Source of the DNA: Pseudomonadota bacterium
GTDB taxonomy: Bacteria; Pseudomonadota; Gammaproteobacteria; Burkholderiales; Burkholderiaceae_C
NCBI GenBank assembly: GCA_023390985.1
Contig: JAEWBU010000156.1
Location: 1 to 37,438, forward strand
Direction: 5' to 3'
Length of the DNA stretch: 37,438 bases
The position numbers and the translations under genes are program-made. Under the pieces are notes generated by a model. It searched no databases. It had not been told where the DNA came from and saw only the letters and a list, made by a program, of their open reading frames with translations. Below are positions 7,379 through 15,216 of this stretch, one piece after another. How positions within the stretch are numbered: the stretch's first letter is position 1; every line of letters starts with the position of its first letter.

Positions 7379-8686
7379 ATGGCCGCCAAGGCTACCGCCA
7401 AACCTTTCTCGGGCACGTTCAGTCCGAAGGGGCTCGTCTCGACCTGCCTCAGCGCGAACATCCCGGTGCGACGCCGCGCCAATCGCGCGCGATTGGCGCG
7501 GCGGATCGACTGGCTTGTCCCGGTCCGCCCGGGGAGCTGGGCATTCGTGTCCAAGAAACACGTACCGATCGCCGGCAACCTGCGCGCTTCCCTGGATCAC
7601 GTAGCGCGCCATTCCGGTGGCGACATCGTGGTTTACAGCGAGGGTGGTGTGAATGGCGACCTTGCGGATGCACTTGAAAGCGCGGGCGCCCGATTGCTGT
7701 CCGCCTTCAACCTCCTTTCCCTGTACTACCTCCTGAGCAGCGAGACGGTCGTGGTGAGCCATTCCGCGCGGGATGCGTACATCAGCCGCCGCAAGCGCGG
7801 CCGCGCCGTAGTGAACGTTTGGCATGGCGTAGCGCTGAAGCGCATCGAAGCACTCATGCCGGCCCGAGACTCCGATGAGCACGAACGTCGCCTCGCTTTG
7901 ATCAAGCGCAATGGCGAGGTCTACGACGCCGTCCTGGCCAGCAACGAGGTGGACAGGCTCGTGAATTCCTGTGCCTTCAATGTGCCGTTCGAGAAGGTGC
8001 ATGCCGTCGGCCTGCCCCGCTTCGACTACTTCAGGACGGAGCACCGCTGGCCAGCGGATCTAGCGAATCAGGAAGCTCGGCTCGCCGATGCGATGGAAGG
8101 TAGGCAACTGCTGCTGTACGCACCGACCTTCCGCGAGCATGGCATGCGCCTGCGGGACCTGTTGCCTGACCATGAACTCGCAATCATCCAGAAGTTCTGC
8201 GCGCGGGAGCGATTCGTTTTCGCGGTCCGACCGCATCCATATCAGCAGGCGGAGTTCGACCGTGACTTCGCTGCCAAGGGAATCCTCGACCTGAGTCCCG
8301 CCCGTTACCCGGAAACAGCTGTCGTACTGAACAAGACCAGCCTGCTGGTAGCGGACTACTCCAGCATCTGGGTCGATTTCCTGTTCACCGATCGACCGGT
8401 CATCGGCTTCTGCCCGGACATGAAAGCCTACATTAGCAAAGACCGGAACTTCATCTACGACTACGAGAAGCTGTTTCCCGGGCCGATTGCCAACACCTGG
8501 ACGGAAGCCCTCGAACTGGCCTGCGCGTGCCAAGGCCGTGATCACGCGGAGCGCCGTCAACACGCCAGAAAGATGCTGCTGCCGGAACCTGCCAGCCGCA
8601 CGGCCTGTGAGCGCTTCATGTCCGAAGTCGTCTCGTCGCTTCCGAACCGTCGATCCCAAACCAAGCCTAGGAGGGGCCATCAATGA
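7379..8686 (+). CDS. CDP-glycerol glycerophosphotransferase, TagB/TagF family
   Basis: A 435-residue cytoplasmic transferase that should move glycerol-phosphate from CDP-glycerol to an acceptor. Family signatures are NVWHGVALKRIE (catalytic-type His, near residue 147), LLYAPTFREHG (near 243), AVRPHPYQQ (second His, near 284) and VADYSSIWVDFLF (near 326). A short basic N-terminal region (about 1-50) precedes the core. A second TagF-type domain sits in the large polymerase at 10363-14175. This stand-alone copy may be the primase that puts the first glycerol-phosphate on the Kdo linker, as TagB does in Gram-positive teichoic acid synthesis; that role is inference. No clear ribosome-binding site precedes the ATG. 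The stop overlaps tagD as ATGA. Confidence 0.85.
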   Translation: MAAKATAKPFSGTFSPKGLVSTCLSANIPVRRRANRARLARRIDWLVPVRPGSWAFVSKKHVPIAGNLRASLDHVARHSGGDIVVYSEGGVNGDLADALESAGARLLSAFNLLSLYYLLSSETVVVSHSARDAYISRRKRGRAVVNVWHGVALKRIEALMPARDSDEHERRLALIKRNGEVYDAVLASNEVDRLVNSCAFNVPFEKVHAVGLPRFDYFRTEHRWPADLANQEARLADAMEGRQLLLYAPTFREHGMRLRDLLPDHELAIIQKFCARERFVFAVRPHPYQQAEFDRDFAAKGILDLSPARYPETAVVLNKTSLLVADYSSIWVDFLFTDRPVIGFCPDMKAYISKDRNFIYDYEKLFPGPIANTWTEALELACACQGRDHAERRQHARKMLLPEPASRTACERFMSEVVSSLPNRRSQTKPRRGHQ

Positions 8687-9069
8687 AAAACGTCATCACG
8701 TACGGCACGTTCGACCTTTTGCACCCGGGCCACATCAACCTTCTTCGAAGGGCTCGCGCTCTCGGCGATCACCTGACCGTCGCCCTGTCGACGGACGAAT
8801 TCAATGCGGGGAAGGGGAAGCACTCGTTTCACAGCTACCGAGATCGGGTGCTGCTGCTCGAGTCGCTCCGTTTCGTGGATCGGGTCATCCCCGAGTCGAC
8901 CTGGGACCAGAAGGTCCCCGATGTCAAGAAGTACGACATCGACGTCTTTGTGATGGGTGACGACTGGGCCGGGAAGTTCGACTTCCTGAACGAGCACTGC
9001 CGCGTGGTCTATCTTCCCCGCACGCCCGGCATCTCCACCAGCCACATCAAGTCGGCGCTGAAGGGTTGA
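8683..9069 (+). CDS. tagD: Glycerol-3-phosphate cytidylyltransferase (TagD-like)
   Basis: A 128-residue nucleotidyltransferase predicted to make CDP-glycerol from CTP and sn-glycerol-3-phosphate. The CTP-binding HxGH appears as HPGH in YGTFDLLHPGHINLLRRA (residues 7-24), and the second family motif as RTPGISTSHIK near the end. VMGDDWAGKFDFL matches the glycerol-3-phosphate cytidylyltransferase subgroup. Length matches TagD (about 129). A strong AGGAGG site lies just upstream inside the preceding gene. Its presence beside two TagF-type enzymes strongly suggests CDP-glycerol as the donor. The close relative using ethanolamine-phosphate is less likely given the short length and context. Confidence 0.92.
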   Translation: MKNVITYGTFDLLHPGHINLLRRARALGDHLTVALSTDEFNAGKGKHSFHSYRDRVLLLESLRFVDRVIPESTWDQKVPDVKKYDIDVFVMGDDWAGKFDFLNEHCRVVYLPRTPGISTSHIKSALKG

Positions 9070-9078
9070 ACGCGATCG

Positions 9079-10359
9079 ATGAGCAAGCTGGGCAAGCTTG
9101 TCCGCTCTCCGCGGCGATTCTTTCGTGATGCCTGGGTGAACCGGGCTGGCGGAGGCCAAGGTTCCGCGCCGGTGGCCTTCGCGCATGCCCAGTTCAAGCA
9201 GGGCCAGCCGGAGTCGGCTCGGCTCAGTTTAGCCATGGCCCACGCCGCCGATCCAGGTGCCAGCATGCTGCTGTCGCGCATCGAGCTGTTCGCCGGGAAC
9301 CTTGATGCTGCCCTAGGTGAAGCAAGACGTGCGCTCGAAAGCACACCTGAGCATCATCCGCTCCGCTCCGACGCGATCTGCGAATGCGCGGACCTGCTGC
9401 GGCGGATGGGAAGTCTCGCTCCTGCCTTGGACCTGCTCCTTAACGTTCCGGTCAGCGCGCGGGGCAGCCGGTTCTTCAAGGTCGCCCGGCTGTGTGCGCA
9501 GGAGGCCGCTTCGCCCGAATGGTACGCAGAGGTTCTGAATGCCAGCCGCTATGACTCGATTGCCCGCGAGGTGGGCTGGCAGCAGTTCCAACTGCTACTG
9601 CGCGATTTAGGAAAAACGCACCAAGCCCTGGAGATCGCCAGGGAAGAGTTGAGCAAAGAACTCGCCTGGCGCAGGCCGCTTCGCTGGACCGAAAGGTCGA
9701 CGGGGCGCGCTCATCATCAGGAAGGCTGGTCCGACAGGGCGGAAACCGCGCTGCTGCAGGCAGGGCAGGACCTGGTTGCGAACGGCATCAATCCCTTCCT
9801 CGTCAGTGGCACGCTCCTTGGCTGCATCCGGGAAAACCGGCTGCTCGGACACGACAAGGACATTGATCTCGGCGTGACGGAACAGGTCAGCCCCGACCAG
9901 ATACGCGAAGTCTTCAATTGCAGTCCGCGCTTCATAGTCCGTGAGACCGTCGCCGAGCACACGGTCTATGTGGAGCATGCAAACGGCACGGCCCTGGACG
10001 TGTTCGTCCATCGCCAGCGTGACGGCCGGATCTGGCACGAAGGAAGCAAGGCGCGCTGGTGGAACACGCCCTTCGATCTCGAAAGCCGCTCCTTTCTCGG
10101 AACAACATTCCTCGTTCCTCGCGACTGCGACCGATACCTGGTCGAGAACTATGGCTGCTGGCAGCGGCCGCAGAAGGACTTCGAAACGTTCGTCGACACG
10201 CCGAACATGGAGGTCGCTCATCCGGATCAGCTGGCGCTTTATTTCCTCAACCGGCTGAAGTCTTACGCACGCAGCGGCAAACGCGAGCTCTTCGCACGTG
10301 TCCAGGACCGGTACGTCCTGCTCACAGGCGACTCGAGCTTCGCTTCATCCACACGCTGA
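9079..10359 (+). CDS. TPR protein with C-terminal LicD/fukutin-like phosphotransferase domain
   Basis: A 426-residue protein. Residues about 25-200 are helical repeats of TPR character (FAHAQFKQGQPESARLSLA, ELFAGNLDAALGEARRALE). Residues about 225-420 form a LicD/fukutin-like domain with the hallmark NPFLVSGTLLGCIRENRLLG directly followed by HDKDIDLGV, containing the metal-binding Asp pair. Known relatives transfer phosphocholine (LicD) or ribitol-phosphate (fukutin, FKRP) from CDP-linked donors. Here CDP-glycerol made by the preceding gene is a natural candidate donor, so the enzyme may add a phospho-substituent to the capsule repeat or to the linker. Substrate is inference. It lies 9 bases after tagD and 3 bases before the polymerase. 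The start has only a weak ribosome-binding site. Confidence 0.75.
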   Translation: MSKLGKLVRSPRRFFRDAWVNRAGGGQGSAPVAFAHAQFKQGQPESARLSLAMAHAADPGASMLLSRIELFAGNLDAALGEARRALESTPEHHPLRSDAICECADLLRRMGSLAPALDLLLNVPVSARGSRFFKVARLCAQEAASPEWYAEVLNASRYDSIAREVGWQQFQLLLRDLGKTHQALEIAREELSKELAWRRPLRWTERSTGRAHHQEGWSDRAETALLQAGQDLVANGINPFLVSGTLLGCIRENRLLGHDKDIDLGVTEQVSPDQIREVFNCSPRFIVRETVAEHTVYVEHANGTALDVFVHRQRDGRIWHEGSKARWWNTPFDLESRSFLGTTFLVPRDCDRYLVENYGCWQRPQKDFETFVDTPNMEVAHPDQLALYFLNRLKSYARSGKRELFARVQDRYVLLTGDSSFASSTR

Positions 10360-10362
10360 ATC

Positions 10363-13300
10363 ATGGTCAGTTCCTACGCAAACAAACTCATCTCGCTGGT
10401 CCGACAGCCCGCCGACTACAACATCGGCCTGCTTTCCTACCGGAAGGGCCGCTGGGACGAGGCCGAAGCCCTGTTCCGCAAGGCAGTCAAGAAGTCCCCT
10501 CATCACGCCCCCAGCCACTTCAAGCTGGGCATGTGCCGGTTCCGGCAGGGCGCATGGGCTGAAGCCAAGCAGCACATGGAGGAAGCGCTGCGCCGCGATC
10601 CCTCGCGCAACGAATGGAACAAGCAACTCCAGCAGGCCCTGCGACATCTGAAATCCGGGGCCGTGTCCACTTCCGCCGAGAGCGAGGCGCAGATCCGCCG
10701 GAACCTCGAGCAGGCTCCGGACAACCCCGAGCACCAGATCGCACTCGCTGCCCACTACAAGAGGCGAGGCAAGCGCCCTCTCGAGATCGAGGCGCTGGAA
10801 GCCGCCATTTCGCTGGGGGCTCGCACCTTCGCAGTTCAGTTCGCCCGGGGAGATGCGCTTGAAGCCATGCGGCGCTTCAAGGCTGCCGCAGCGGCGTATG
10901 CCGAGGCAGCCAAGCTGGATCCGAAGTCCGCTGAGGCATGGTATCGACAGGGGTACGCGCTCGAGCGCACTGGACACGACGGCCCTGCCGATTGCCAGGC
11001 AGCACTAGCCTGCTACTCGAAAGCCATCGCCTGCGACAAGGCTGTTCAGGCGAAACGATTCGGCATCGGCGCCTTTCACGAGAAGCGTGGCCACTGGAAA
11101 GCGGCAGCGGAGGCGTACCAGCGCCACCTGCCCACCTCCCCGGCCGACCCGGAACTCTTGTACCGGCTGGGCCTGGCCCACGATCGCTGCTACGAATGGG
11201 GTGAGGCCGAGCAAGCCTACATGAGGGCACTCGCATCCGATCCCTCGAAGGCACGATGGCACGCACGGCTGGGCTTCGTGCGCGAACGCCAGGGGCACTT
11301 CGTCGAAGCGTGGATGGCATATCGTTACGCGGACGAGCTCGCCCCCGATCCCGAATGCAGGTACAGAGCGGTGGTTTGCCTGGGCAAGGCGCTTGGCGCC
11401 GAGCGGGCGATGAACTACCTTCTTGAATGTCACGCTCTTCCTGCCATTGACAAGCAACCAGCTACCGACGTTGAGGCCGCCCCGGGCGCGGACTCCGACT
11501 GGTCCGTTGAGTACACGCGCAGCCTCCGGCAGTACGGCGCGGCCCGGTTGCAGAAAGAAGTTCGAGCGTTCCCGCAGCAGGCACAAGGTTGGGAAGCAAT
11601 CGGCCGCTTGCTGGAGGAGGACGGACAGTTCGCCGAGGCGGCCGAGAACTACCTGCATGCGATCCGCCGGGGCCAGGCACATGCGCCTGAGCTTCATGTC
11701 CGTCGGAGTCTCTGCCTGGCGAAGTCGGGGCGTGCGACCGAGGCGCTGGACGCATACTTCGCCTCGCGTAAGCTGCCCACCGCCTACGGCACGATGTCGG
11801 AGGAATACAAGAAGGACTCCGGGTTCCGCATCCGGGCGGATTACGCCGAGTACCTGGAAACGCTGGAGCTGGACTCAGCGGTGGTCCTGTATGAAAGCTT
11901 CCATGGCGCATCGATCTCCTGCAATCCCTTCGCGCTGTACCTTGCCCTGCAAGAACGTGTAGAGCATCAGGGCCTGTTCCACGTCTGGGCGGTCAACGAC
12001 GGGTGCGAGATTCCACCCGAAGTCCTGCAAGCATCGAACGTCGCCGTGGTCCGTCGGGGCACGGACGCCTACATTCGCTATCTGGCCACCGCCGGGACCC
12101 TGATCAACAACGTGTCGTTCCCCGACTATTTCGTGCGCCGAGACGGTCAGCGGTACCTGAACACCTGGCACGGAACCCCGATCAAATTTCTGGGCAAGGA
12201 CATCAAGGACGACTTCCTCGCGCACAAGAACGTGGCGCGCAACTTCCTCAACGCCACGCACCTCATCTCACAGAATGCCTACACGACGGACATCCTGCTA
12301 AGTCGTTATGACGTCAAGGACACCTTCGTCGGAGAGGTGCTCGAGAGCGGCTACCCGAGAGTGGATCGCACGCTCGGCTGCCCGGAGACTGAGATCGCGA
12401 AGATTCGCGCCCGGCTCGGTTGCCGTGAAGGCGAGAAGCTGATCCTGTACGCACCGACCTGGCGCGGCTTGCACGGCCATGCCAAGCTCGACGAGGAAGC
12501 CCTGCTCGCCGACATCGAGGCCATGCGCCGTTGCGGTCACAGGATCGTTCTGCGCGGGCACCACATGGTGGAGCACGTTGTGCGCGCGCTCCCCGCCGGC
12601 GACATCGTCGTCCCAGCCGACATCGACAGCAACGTGCTCCTTGCCGCTGCAGACGCGCTCGTGACGGACTACTCCAGCATCGCGTTCGACTACCTCGTCA
12701 CCCGGCGACCCATCATCCACTACGCCTACGACCTCGCCGAATACGAACGCGAGCGGGGCCTGTATTTCCCGTTGGCAGAGATGCCGGGGCAAGTCGTATA
12801 CGAGCGGGAGTCCCTGGCGCAGGCACTGGAGTCGCTCACTTTCGAGGCTCACGACAGACATGAGCAAGCCATCTCGCGCTTCTGCCCGCATGATGACGGC
12901 CGCGCCGCGGACCGCGTCATCGACCGGTTGTTCGAAGTCGCCCAGCGGCAGCCGGAGAAGCCGCGAAGTGGCAAACGCACTATCCTCTTTTACGTCGGCG
13001 CGTTCATCCCGAATGGCATCCTGACCTCCTTCCTAAACTTGGTGCGCTCTTTACCGGCGAGTGACTACTCGATCACCATCGCCGTGGATCCGGAGGCGGT
13101 CACCTCTTCGGACGACCGTCTTGAGCAGATTCGGAAACTGCCGGACCATGTCGCACTTATCGGCCGGGTCGGACCTCGCGTCGCCACCGTGGAGGAGGCC
13201 TGGATCGCCGGGAAATTCCGGGCGTTGAACGCCCTACCCTCGCAAGAGATGTTCGACCTGATGGCGAGGTCCTATCGCCGCGAGTTCCGGAGAATCTTCG

Positions 13301-14175
13301 GCGATTCCCAATTCGACGCCGTGGTCCACTTCGAGGGCTACAACGTGGATTGGATCCCGATCTTCGCGTTCGCCGACGAGCGCAACGCCAGGCGTCGGGT
13401 GCTCTACCAGCACAACGAAATGGAATCGGAATGGCGCGAGCGCTTTCCCTACCTGCAGTCGGTGTTTCACCTTGCCCGCTACTTCAGCCAGTTGCTCTCC
13501 GTTTCCGAACAGACGCGTGTCCTTAACGCAGAGTGCATCGGAGGCGGATTCGGTGTGCCTCGATCGCTTTTCGGCTTGGCCCACAACGTCCAGGACGCGG
13601 CATACGTCGCTCAACGCGCGCAGGAGACAACTGCCGACCCTGTCCTGGCGCGTTTGTCCAGCGGAAAGCACCGCGTCTTCATCACCCTGGGCCGGCTGTC
13701 GGCCGAGAAGGACCACGCCAAGCTGATCACCGCCTTCTCGCGCGTGGCCGCGACCGTGCCCGACGCGATGCTGGTCATCCTGGGTGATGGGCCGCTGAGA
13801 GCCAACCTCGAAGCGCAGATCGCGTACCTCGGGCTCGGCAAGCGGGTTCACCTGCCGGGCCGCATCGACAACCCGTTCCCGTGGTTGGCTCGCGCGGACT
13901 GCTTCGTCCTATCATCCAACTACGAGGGCCAGCCGATGGTGCTGCTGGAGGCCATGAGTCTTGGCAAGCCCATCATCGCCACCCGCATCCCCGGTTGCGT
14001 GAGCGTTCTTGGCGACGAGTACGGCCTTCTCGTGGACAACTCCGCCCAGGGGGTCGAAGATGGCTTGAGGGCATTCCTAGAAGGCCGCGTGCGCGCCGGC
14101 GCATTCAATGTCGATGAGTACAACCTCGAAGCCTTGCGCATGTTCGAAGCCGGCGCACTCGGCATAACCCACTGA
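10363..14175 (+). CDS. Large modular capsule polymerase: TPR - TagF-type glycerophosphotransferase - GT4
   Basis: A 1270-residue protein in three parts. Residues about 15-480 carry many TPR-like repeats (RKGRWDEAEALFRKAVKKSP, YRLGLAHDRCYEWGEAEQAY). Residues about 505-860 form a CDP-glycerol glycerophosphotransferase with LNTWHGTPIKFLGKD (near 598), LYAPTWRGLHG (near 695), RGHHMVEHVV (near 732) and VTDYSSIAFDYLV (near 767). Residues about 870-1265 are a GT-B family 4 glycosyltransferase with YVGAFIPNGI, LGRLSAEKDHAKLI (near 1109) and the EX7E element EGQPMVLLEAMS (near 1187). A protein with both activities could alternate sugar and glycerol-phosphate to build a glycosyl-glycerol-phosphate chain, as described for TagF-like capsule polymerases in Actinobacillus pleuropneumoniae and other Gram-negative pathogens. 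The TPR part may set chain length or bind partners. Sugar donor is unknown. Confidence 0.85.
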   Translation: MVSSYANKLISLVRQPADYNIGLLSYRKGRWDEAEALFRKAVKKSPHHAPSHFKLGMCRFRQGAWAEAKQHMEEALRRDPSRNEWNKQLQQALRHLKSGAVSTSAESEAQIRRNLEQAPDNPEHQIALAAHYKRRGKRPLEIEALEAAISLGARTFAVQFARGDALEAMRRFKAAAAAYAEAAKLDPKSAEAWYRQGYALERTGHDGPADCQAALACYSKAIACDKAVQAKRFGIGAFHEKRGHWKAAAEAYQRHLPTSPADPELLYRLGLAHDRCYEWGEAEQAYMRALASDPSKARWHARLGFVRERQGHFVEAWMAYRYADELAPDPECRYRAVVCLGKALGAERAMNYLLECHALPAIDKQPATDVEAAPGADSDWSVEYTRSLRQYGAARLQKEVRAFPQQAQGWEAIGRLLEEDGQFAEAAENYLHAIRRGQAHAPELHVRRSLCLAKSGRATEALDAYFASRKLPTAYGTMSEEYKKDSGFRIRADYAEYLETLELDSAVVLYESFHGASISCNPFALYLALQERVEHQGLFHVWAVNDGCEIPPEVLQASNVAVVRRGTDAYIRYLATAGTLINNVSFPDYFVRRDGQRYLNTWHGTPIKFLGKDIKDDFLAHKNVARNFLNATHLISQNAYTTDILLSRYDVKDTFVGEVLESGYPRVDRTLGCPETEIAKIRARLGCREGEKLILYAPTWRGLHGHAKLDEEALLADIEAMRRCGHRIVLRGHHMVEHVVRALPAGDIVVPADIDSNVLLAAADALVTDYSSIAFDYLVTRRPIIHYAYDLAEYERERGLYFPLAEMPGQVVYERESLAQALESLTFEAHDRHEQAISRFCPHDDGRAADRVIDRLFEVAQRQPEKPRSGKRTILFYVGAFIPNGILTSFLNLVRSLPASDYSITIAVDPEAVTSSDDRLEQIRKLPDHVALIGRVGPRVATVEEAWIAGKFRALNALPSQEMFDLMARSYRREFRRIFGDSQFDAVVHFEGYNVDWIPIFAFADERNARRRVLYQHNEMESEWRERFPYLQSVFHLARYFSQLLSVSEQTRVLNAECIGGGFGVPRSLFGLAHNVQDAAYVAQRAQETTADPVLARLSSGKHRVFITLGRLSAEKDHAKLITAFSRVAATVPDAMLVILGDGPLRANLEAQIAYLGLGKRVHLPGRIDNPFPWLARADCFVLSSNYEGQPMVLLEAMSLGKPIIATRIPGCVSVLGDEYGLLVDNSAQGVEDGLRAFLEGRVRAGAFNVDEYNLEALRMFEAGALGITH

Positions 14176-14184
14176 GAAGGCGGC

Positions 14185-15216
14185 ATGGCCCGTGTAGTTC
14201 ATCTGTCAGCCGCGGACAGGGCTGAAGTCTTCGATTGCGCGCTTCGCGAGCACCCTGACATGGCGTTCTGCCATGTCGATCACTCGCACGCCTCGAGCAC
14301 GGACGAGTCTTTCCTGAAAGCGGCCTATCAGGCTCCGGATTTGCGGCCGAAGCTGTTCTCGCTGGCCCGCGCCGGATTCATGGCCTACGTGCTCCGCAAC
14401 GGCGTCACGTCGTTCGTGCGCCACGATGCCATCCGGAATCTGTGGATCCCGGTCAAAGAGGGCGCCTACTCGATCGACGCGAACGACGTTGTTTACACCT
14501 ACAGCCCTCCGGCACTCGCAACCGCTGCGCCGGGGATGGTCGTCGTGTTTTCGTCGATTGCGCCAACCTCGCTCGCGGCGCCACTAGCTCGCCACTTCTT
14601 CCAGAACTTCCCGTCGCTGCAGAAGTATGTGCCGCCCGATTGCGGGATCCTGCGCATTGCGGACCTTGGGGGGGTCACCGGCGCCTATTACATGAACACG
14701 CATGCGCGGCCAGAGAACGAGCTTCACATCCAAGGCCTGATCCGCAACATCTTGACGGCCCACGGCGTGCCCATGGACCGCGTGGTGCTCTACGGCACAT
14801 CGAAGGGCGGCACCGGCGCCCTCCTCCATGCGCTGCTCGGCGGCTACCACGCCGTGGCTGTCGATCCGATTGTCAGCGACACGCACTACATCCAGAAGCA
14901 CCGCGACCTGCACTTGGTTCAGGACATATTTCCTGTGGAGAAGTCCGAGCGCTTCAGCCGGCTCTTCGCCGCAGTCCCTCGCGAGCAGACTCCGCGGCTG
15001 AGCATCATCACCTCGCGTCGGTCCCCGCAGTTCTCCTACATGTCGGACGTGCTCGGCGCCGGTTGGTCGGAAAAGGCGGCGGTGTTCGACATCGACAATC
15101 CCGCGATCAGGGACCACCCCGACGTCGGACCCAATTCAGTCCACATCGCAGTGATGCTGATGAACATGTTCCTGAACCGACTCCACGCGCCGCCAGGGCT
15201 GCGCGCGGTGGCATGA
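14185..15216 (+). CDS. XcbB/CpsF-family capsular polysaccharide biosynthesis protein
   Basis: A 343-residue protein resembling the XcbB/CpsF family found in capsule loci with phosphate-containing polymers (for example meningococcal serogroup X). Family-like blocks are VVVFSSIAPTS, FFQNFPSLQKYVPPDCGIL, RIADLGGVTGAYYMNT, LYGTSKGGTGALLHALLGGY, DPIVSDTHYIQKHRDLH and ITSRRSPQFSYMSDVL. The GTSKGG element (near residue 210) looks like the nucleophile elbow (GxSxG) of alpha/beta hydrolases, which would fit an acyl-transfer or ester-hydrolysis role. The family's activity is, to my knowledge, not firmly established. No signal peptide is visible, so it should act in the cytoplasm. It sits 9 bases after the polymerase, has an AGAAGG-type site, and overlaps the PhoD-like gene by four bases. 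Confidence 0.75.
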   Translation: MARVVHLSAADRAEVFDCALREHPDMAFCHVDHSHASSTDESFLKAAYQAPDLRPKLFSLARAGFMAYVLRNGVTSFVRHDAIRNLWIPVKEGAYSIDANDVVYTYSPPALATAAPGMVVVFSSIAPTSLAAPLARHFFQNFPSLQKYVPPDCGILRIADLGGVTGAYYMNTHARPENELHIQGLIRNILTAHGVPMDRVVLYGTSKGGTGALLHALLGGYHAVAVDPIVSDTHYIQKHRDLHLVQDIFPVEKSERFSRLFAAVPREQTPRLSIITSRRSPQFSYMSDVLGAGWSEKAAVFDIDNPAIRDHPDVGPNSVHIAVMLMNMFLNRLHAPPGLRAVA

